64,000 nt of DNA from DYJK01 sp040755055. GTDB lineage: Bacteria; Bacteroidota; Ignavibacteria; Ignavibacteriales; Melioribacteraceae. Within the stretch, counting starts at the first letter, position 1. Every line of letters begins with the position of its first letter. Shown here piece by piece: positions 59,308 to 64,000 of the stretch. Both the position numbers and the translations under genes were made by a program. Under the pieces are notes generated by a model that made no database searches, was not told where the DNA came from, and saw only the letters and a program-made list of their open reading frames with translations. The stretch covers positions 144,429 through 208,428 of the forward strand of contig JBFMBS010000001.1 of the NCBI GenBank assembly GCA_040755055.1. The letters are read 5' to 3'.

Positions 59308-61989
59308 TTAAAAAGAAAATTCAAAGCCGAATTGCACTAATCGCGGCTCTGCATAATTCCATGGTCTGCGTAAAAATTCCGCAACGGTATTTGGTCTATT
59401 CGGATCTTCACCAATATTCTGTCCTTCAGTTGTGTAGTCTGCTTTGCCGGTATCTCCAAACACGTTAATAACCGTTTTTGTATCCAACAAATTAAAAATG
59501 CGTAAGAAGGTTGTTACATCCAAACCGGCTATGTCAAATGTTTTGTGCAATCTAAGGTCAACATTGAATTGGTTTGGTCTTCTTCTGCTGTTTGTCTGTA
59601 ACCCTGATGTAATACCCCTATCGGCAGTGTACTGTGTAATTGAAGGTGTATATGGCAGACCGGTTCCGTAACGCGCAATTGTACTAACGCCCCAATCTTT
59701 ATCACCAACAAATACAGAGAAGTTAAGTAAATGTCTCTGATCCCAGTTTAACGGCAGCAAATATAACTTCGGCTCAGCACTGCCAAGCTGTGCATAGTAT
59801 TCATCTTCAGGACTTGAATTACTCCCTTCGGCAACCTGGTATGTATAGTTAAAATCGATAGAATAATTATTTGTAAAACGTTTATTAAGATTTAATGTTA
59901 TTCCCTTTACATTCGAATAATCTTTATTAATAAAAGTAGAATAAGAAACAAGATTTCTTGTTGGAACTAACGGACCGGCGGTTATCCAATTCCTAATATC
60001 ACGGTAGAACCCGGTAACATCAAGCGCAAAGTCTTCAAAAAATTCTTGACGAAATCCTATCTCGTACATAATAGTTTTTTGCGGCTTCAAATCAGGATTT
60101 CCATATGGCCCGTAATTGTTGCCGGAATTTGGAACATAGTAAGGCCCATTCTGGAAAAGGTATTGGAACGAAGGTATCTGCAAAAACTGACCATACGAAA
60201 AGTGAAGCACTCCCTTATCGCTGATTGGATAAGCAATACCAAATCTTGGTCCCCAGGAATATTTTGCGGTTGCATCTTTATAGAAATATGGTTCGCGCTC
60301 GGAAAGCGGTAGGTTCTGCAATTCTGTACGGAGCGGTAAATTAATGTTTGGATCGGTTGGGTCAACCAAAACTTTTCCCTTCGAATCAAAGTAATCGAAG
60401 CGCAGACCAATGTTTATAATTACATTTTCATATTCTATTTTATCTTGCAAGTACGCGGAAAACTCAATCGGTTCCTCATTGTATTTTGTTCTATTGGGTG
60501 TATTCTCTGCCGGAATTGAAGGAACGAACGGTTCGACTTCAATATTATTTATACGAAGCGGCTCTAAAGTGTAGTCATCAAATTTCAATGAATGAAATCG
60601 TCCTTCAACACCAAATTTGATTAAGTGATTTTCAGTAATCTGGCTTGTAAAATCTATCTTACCGATTAATGTATTTGTTTCTCTAAAAAATCTGTGAAGG
60701 TTTGTTCCTTTAGTTGTAAATGCGTAACCGATAGTGCGCAATGAATCCGGATGTAGATACCGCGAGTCGGTTGGACTATCATACAAGTGTTCGTTGAAAT
60801 CTTTAAAGAAATCGGAAATCTTAATTGTGTAAAAAGAGGTATTGGAAAAAGTGTGTGTCAATGTAAACGTTGCGTTGTAGCTATTCGTATATTTAATAAC
60901 ATCGCCGTAAGGATTCCATTTAAAGAAATGGTTATAATCTTTATAGTCTTCTTTAGAATAAAGAATTTCGGCATTGAATTTAAATTGCGATGAAGCGTAA
61001 TAGCTTAAATTAGCTTGACCAATCCAGCGTTTACTCCAGCTCATAGAAGTTAACTCGCCATCAGCCGAATCACCGGTCGTAGTAAAATTATTGTAGCCAT
61101 AAAGATGTCCGTCATCATACACGTAACGGGCGTTAGCAAAAAAAGCTAATTTGTTATCGGTAAACGGTATTGGTCCGCTTATACTTCCCTGAATATTATA
61201 ATTGGCAACCGGGTTATACTTATCGATACCAACAAAATAATCCGTGAAGTTGGATACGTAATCACTTCCGTAAACTTTAACATCACCAACGTATTCGCGT
61301 CCACCTTCTTTTGTTACGGTATTAACGATACCTGATAGGGCTTGTCCATACTCGGCATTGAACGTACCGCTGATAACTTGCAATTCTTGCACGCTGCTGT
61401 TATCGATTTCGATACCGCGGCTGTTATCATAAGAATCTGTAATCGAGATACCGTTAACCCAGTATGCAATTTCTGTTGAACGACCGCCACGGATATGAAA
61501 TTCTCCGCCGGCATCGGTTGTAACACCAGCTTGCAATGAAAGGATGTCGTTAATTTCAGCTACCGGTAGGTTACTAATTTCTTCGGATGTAACCCTTGCC
61601 TGAGACGAGGTAATGTCTTTTTGAATTGTTTCGACACCGCCTTGAACTACGATAGTGCCAAGCTCAACAGAGGTCTCTTCAAGTTCAGCATCTTGAGCTG
61701 TAGTTAAATCAATTGATATCTGCACATTCTGTACAATGATCGTTTGATAACCAATGTACTGAAATTTGACATTATACTTTCCCGGAGGAATATTTAGTAT
61801 AATGTACTTACCGTCGAGGTCGGTTGCAGCACCGAGTGTTGTTCCTTCTAATGTTATGTTAACAAAAGGCAAGGACTCGCCGGTTTTCTTATCGGTGACT
61901 TTCCCCGTTAGCTTGCCGGTAGTTCCGGCAAAAACTGAACTCGTAAGAAAAGCCATCGATACAAAGAAGATTGTAAAGAACTTCTTCAT
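59308..61989 (-). CDS. TonB-dependent receptor, Oar-like
   Basis: An 893-residue receptor: signal peptide (KKFFTIFFVSMAFLTSSVFA), a carboxypeptidase-like domain (GKLTGKVTDKKTGESLPFVNITLEGTTLGAATDLDGKYIILNIPPG), a plug domain (FHIRGGRSTEIAYWVNGISITDSYDNSRGIEIDNSSVQELQVISGTFNAEYGQALSGIVNTVTKEG) and a barrel ending VQFGFEFSF. It is 45 bases after the PPIase gene and before the Asp-rich protein gene, suggesting one operon for building a surface structure. Oar-like receptors are used for protein or oligopeptide uptake; the substrate is not known here. Confidence 0.9.
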   Translation of the reverse strand: MKKFFTIFFVSMAFLTSSVFAGTTGKLTGKVTDKKTGESLPFVNITLEGTTLGAATDLDGKYIILNIPPGKYNVKFQYIGYQTIIVQNVQISIDLTTAQDAELEETSVELGTIVVQGGVETIQKDITSSQARVTSEEISNLPVAEINDILSLQAGVTTDAGGEFHIRGGRSTEIAYWVNGISITDSYDNSRGIEIDNSSVQELQVISGTFNAEYGQALSGIVNTVTKEGGREYVGDVKVYGSDYVSNFTDYFVGIDKYNPVANYNIQGSISGPIPFTDNKLAFFANARYVYDDGHLYGYNNFTTTGDSADGELTSMSWSKRWIGQANLSYYASSQFKFNAEILYSKEDYKDYNHFFKWNPYGDVIKYTNSYNATFTLTHTFSNTSFYTIKISDFFKDFNEHLYDSPTDSRYLHPDSLRTIGYAFTTKGTNLHRFFRETNTLIGKIDFTSQITENHLIKFGVEGRFHSLKFDDYTLEPLRINNIEVEPFVPSIPAENTPNRTKYNEEPIEFSAYLQDKIEYENVIINIGLRFDYFDSKGKVLVDPTDPNINLPLRTELQNLPLSEREPYFYKDATAKYSWGPRFGIAYPISDKGVLHFSYGQFLQIPSFQYLFQNGPYYVPNSGNNYGPYGNPDLKPQKTIMYEIGFRQEFFEDFALDVTGFYRDIRNWITAGPLVPTRNLVSYSTFINKDYSNVKGITLNLNKRFTNNYSIDFNYTYQVAEGSNSSPEDEYYAQLGSAEPKLYLLPLNWDQRHLLNFSVFVGDKDWGVSTIARYGTGLPYTPSITQYTADRGITSGLQTNSRRRPNQFNVDLRLHKTFDIAGLDVTTFLRIFNLLDTKTVINVFGDTGKADYTTEGQNIGEDPNRPNTVAEFLRRPWNYAEPRLVQFGFEFSF

Positions 61990-62034
61990 GATGCACTCCC
62001 ATTATAGAAATATTTACAAGAACAAAAGCAGTTA

Positions 62035-63711
62035 CTAATTATAACTTAATACTGCTGTATTTAATAATTTTTCATCAACAATAATTGATACTTGTTTTTC
62101 CAGCTTTTCCAGGTATTCTTTCATTATCTGGGCCGATCTTTCTTTTTTGAGTAGTCTCTCTGCATCAGTTTTAACCAATTCAAAATCTTTTAAGCGTTTA
62201 TCCACTCTTTCAAGTAATTTGAAAATACCAAACCGTCCTTCAATCTCAATTGGACCGATTACTTTGTTTACCTCAACTGTAAGCAATGTATCTTTCAGAA
62301 ATCCGAATTTATCTATATCTGCAAAACCCATAATTCCTTTATTTTCTGCAGACCATTTTCTTATTGAAAATTTTTCCGCCAGAGTTCCAAAATCTTCACC
62401 ATTATTTATTCTGCCTACTAAGCTATCAGCTAAATTTCGATCATTAATTATAATTTCCTGGAGATTCACTTGAACCGGATTCATGAAGTAATTTGGGTTA
62501 TCATTATAAAATTTATAAATCTCTTCTTGTGGAAATCGATAATTATTACTTACCTCTGTCCTCTTATAACGCAAGAAAATGTTCTTTTCATATTTATCGA
62601 TAGTAGATAAAACAAACTGGTTCTCATTATAATTTTTATTCATAGCTTGTTCAATTAGCAAATCTTGTATTACTAATCCTTTAATAACAGTTTCTAAAGT
62701 CTCAACAGAAGAAATTTTTTGTCGATGGAATGACGGAATTTCCAGAATCTTTATTTCAATTTCACTTTGCAAGTATGTTTTATCGCCATACCTTGCAACA
62801 ACCTCATTCGAAGCAGAATTACTCCTTAGTTCGATTGAATTTTCAAGCGAATATGTTAAATTCTGATAAATATTGCCAAGTATTTTTTTGTCTATCTTTA
62901 AATTATTCGGATTAAATAGTTTGCTTAGGTACTCAATTTCCGCCGGTCTTTTCTTCCTTATTTTAACCACACTTTCCATGTGTGATTTTTTCCTTAAATA
63001 TTCATCCTCGGTTAATAGAGGGTGCGGTCGCCGGTCTTCAAGTTTTATTATACTATAACCGTATTTAGTCTTAACCGGTTTGGAAATTTCACCTATTTTA
63101 AGTGAGTAAGCGGCATCTTCAAAATTGGGGTCCATATCCCCCCACGAAAAGAATCCCAAATAACCGCCGTTGTTAGCTAATGTTGTATCTGAAAATACTT
63201 GTTTGGCTAATTGGTTAAAATCAGCACCGGTCATTAATAGTTGGTACAAGTTATTAGCTTCTTCTTCTGTTTCGGCAAATAAGTGGCGGGCAGCAATTTT
63301 CTCATTAGATTTTAAATACGCTTCTCTTATTTCAGCATCTGATGCAGTAATGTTAGCATATACTTCTTGGTCTTTCAGAAAAGAAAGTATTGTTTGTTTT
63401 CTAGCCCACTCAAGTTCGTTTTGGTATTCTTTGCTCTGAAAAATTAAATCATTATTGTCATAATGCAACAATAGAATTTCGTTAATCATGTTATCTAAAA
63501 TAGCTCTGCGTACCAGCCGGTTATCTTTTACACCGGAAGTAAAAAGATAATCTTCGTAACGATTGGTAAATTCTTCTAAAGAAATTTTGTGGGTATCAAC
63601 TATTGCAACGACATTTTTAGGTAGCGCTAACTGTTGGGACTTCAGAAATGGGTTGAAAATAAATATGATGATAAAATTAAGTTTTAAAACAGTCTTGTAC
63701 TGTAATACCAT
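62035..63711 (-). CDS. Peptidyl-prolyl isomerase with two parvulin domains (SurA/PpiC-like)
   Basis: A 558-residue secreted chaperone with an N-terminal hydrophobic segment (LNFIIIFIFNPFL). Parvulin domain 1 is about 130-235: IAARHLFAETEEEANNLYQLLMTGADFNQLAKQVFSDTTLANNGGYLGFFSWGDMDPNFEDAAYSLKIGEISKPVKTKYGYSIIKL. Domain 2 is about 375-485: VNLQEIIINDRNLADSLVGRINNGEDFGTLAEKFSIRKWSAENKGIMGFADIDKFGFLKDTLLTVEVNKVIGPIEIEGRFGIFKL. It most likely helps fold the TonB receptor and barrel proteins coded right after it. Good conservation of both domains. Confidence 0.9.
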   Translation of the reverse strand: MVLQYKTVLKLNFIIIFIFNPFLKSQQLALPKNVVAIVDTHKISLEEFTNRYEDYLFTSGVKDNRLVRRAILDNMINEILLLHYDNNDLIFQSKEYQNELEWARKQTILSFLKDQEVYANITASDAEIREAYLKSNEKIAARHLFAETEEEANNLYQLLMTGADFNQLAKQVFSDTTLANNGGYLGFFSWGDMDPNFEDAAYSLKIGEISKPVKTKYGYSIIKLEDRRPHPLLTEDEYLRKKSHMESVVKIRKKRPAEIEYLSKLFNPNNLKIDKKILGNIYQNLTYSLENSIELRSNSASNEVVARYGDKTYLQSEIEIKILEIPSFHRQKISSVETLETVIKGLVIQDLLIEQAMNKNYNENQFVLSTIDKYEKNIFLRYKRTEVSNNYRFPQEEIYKFYNDNPNYFMNPVQVNLQEIIINDRNLADSLVGRINNGEDFGTLAEKFSIRKWSAENKGIMGFADIDKFGFLKDTLLTVEVNKVIGPIEIEGRFGIFKLLERVDKRLKDFELVKTDAERLLKKERSAQIMKEYLEKLEKQVSIIVDEKLLNTAVLSYN

Positions 63712-64000
63712 TTTACCTTACAAAACAGTAACTCATTCTTAGAAAAGAATGATCCGTTTTGCACTCATTAAAATCAACCCTAGCTTACATTTTGTACTTC
63801 AATATACTAAATGCTTTTACAAAAAATCAAATAATAAATGTAGTAGATTAAGATAATATATCATGTATTAAACAAGGCATAAAGTCAAACTTAGTTGAGA
63901 TTTCATTAAAACCGAGACCCCTTATTTTAGTTATGCCACTTTTTGTTGTTTAATGTTTAGTTCGGATTTTATTGCCGTCCTCAATAGATGTAATTTATCA
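63712..64000. other. Right-edge gene-free region
   Basis: Upstream of the isomerase gene. It is AT-rich with a small hairpin (ATTCTT-AGAA-AAGAAT near 63733) and the palindromic stretch TTTAGTTATGCC at 63935; no ORF or clear promoter is seen. Confidence 0.4.

Noticed and set aside
1..64000. CRISPR array
   Set aside because: No set of regularly spaced identical direct repeats was seen; the only tandem repeats are the GIY-YIG units and the 18-bp pair.

Overview
The window looks like a chromosome piece from an Ignavibacteria-type member of the Bacteroidota/Chlorobi group. It is moderately AT-rich and carries TonB-dependent receptors with carboxypeptidase-like N-terminal domains, PorV-like barrels, a type IX secretion (T9SS) tail containing NYPNPFNPST, a DUF4249-like lipoprotein and LytTR regulators. 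It is a draft scaffold: there is a 100-N gap at 44008-44107 and at least three single-base homopolymer frameshifts.

Layout. (1) 1-2335: two leftward genes separated by an attC-like site; the second has a 12-bp inverted repeat at its ends, as in an integron cassette. (2) 2727-7408: tightly packed leftward genes for a flavoprotein, a YD-repeat protein, a LytS/LytTR two-component pair and a PD40 propeller protein. (3) 7629-28.37k: an exopolysaccharide locus. Leftward are chain-length regulator, CpsD-like ATPase, a 55-residue membrane protein, O-antigen ligase, WecG-type and GT4-type glycosyltransferases, a polysaccharide deacetylase, a DegT-acyltransferase fusion, two more acyltransferases (one frameshifted), a proline-dehydrogenase-like protein, a frameshifted GH9 enzyme and a GT2 enzyme. 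Rightward are a Wza-type exporter, a PorV-like barrel, a WecA-type transferase fused to a Rossmann module, and a truncated FnIII protein. A good sigma-54 promoter lies in front of the exporter gene. (4) 28356-29225: an orphan RsbR-like stressosome protein whose end meets the broken FnIII gene tail to tail. (5) 29742-42922: a trehalose/alpha-glucoside locus with GH37 trehalase, MFS transporter, GH65 enzyme, TonB receptor, and a regulatory trio of sigma-54 activator, histidine kinase and membrane-anchored sugar-binding protein. (6) 43.1-44.23k: a tRNA-Ser(UGA) embedded in an array of broken tRNA-Ser copies, tiny GIY-YIG nuclease genes and double-hairpin inserts. (7) 44373-52230: GH13 lipoprotein, a MITE-like element, a DUF4249/TonB pair, a DUF5989 protein and an SGNH/TPR protein. 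(8) 52465-63711: a T9SS-type surface module with a four-repeat E-set protein, PorV-like barrel, 1219-residue Asp-rich protein, TonB receptor and double-parvulin chaperone.

How parts work together. The exopolysaccharide genes form a nearly complete Wzx/Wzy-type or exosortase-like assembly line (initiating transferase, glycosyltransferases, ligase/polymerase, copolymerase, exporter, tailoring enzymes). No flippase or exosortase was seen. The sugar locus would bring alpha-glucosides across the outer membrane, cleave them in the periplasm (GH65, GH13) and cytoplasm (GH37), with the binding protein possibly signalling to the kinase. The most unusual part is the tRNA-Ser/GIY-YIG array, which looks like a small nuclease-bearing element that splits a tRNA gene in its anticodon loop and rebuilds a complete copy beside it.
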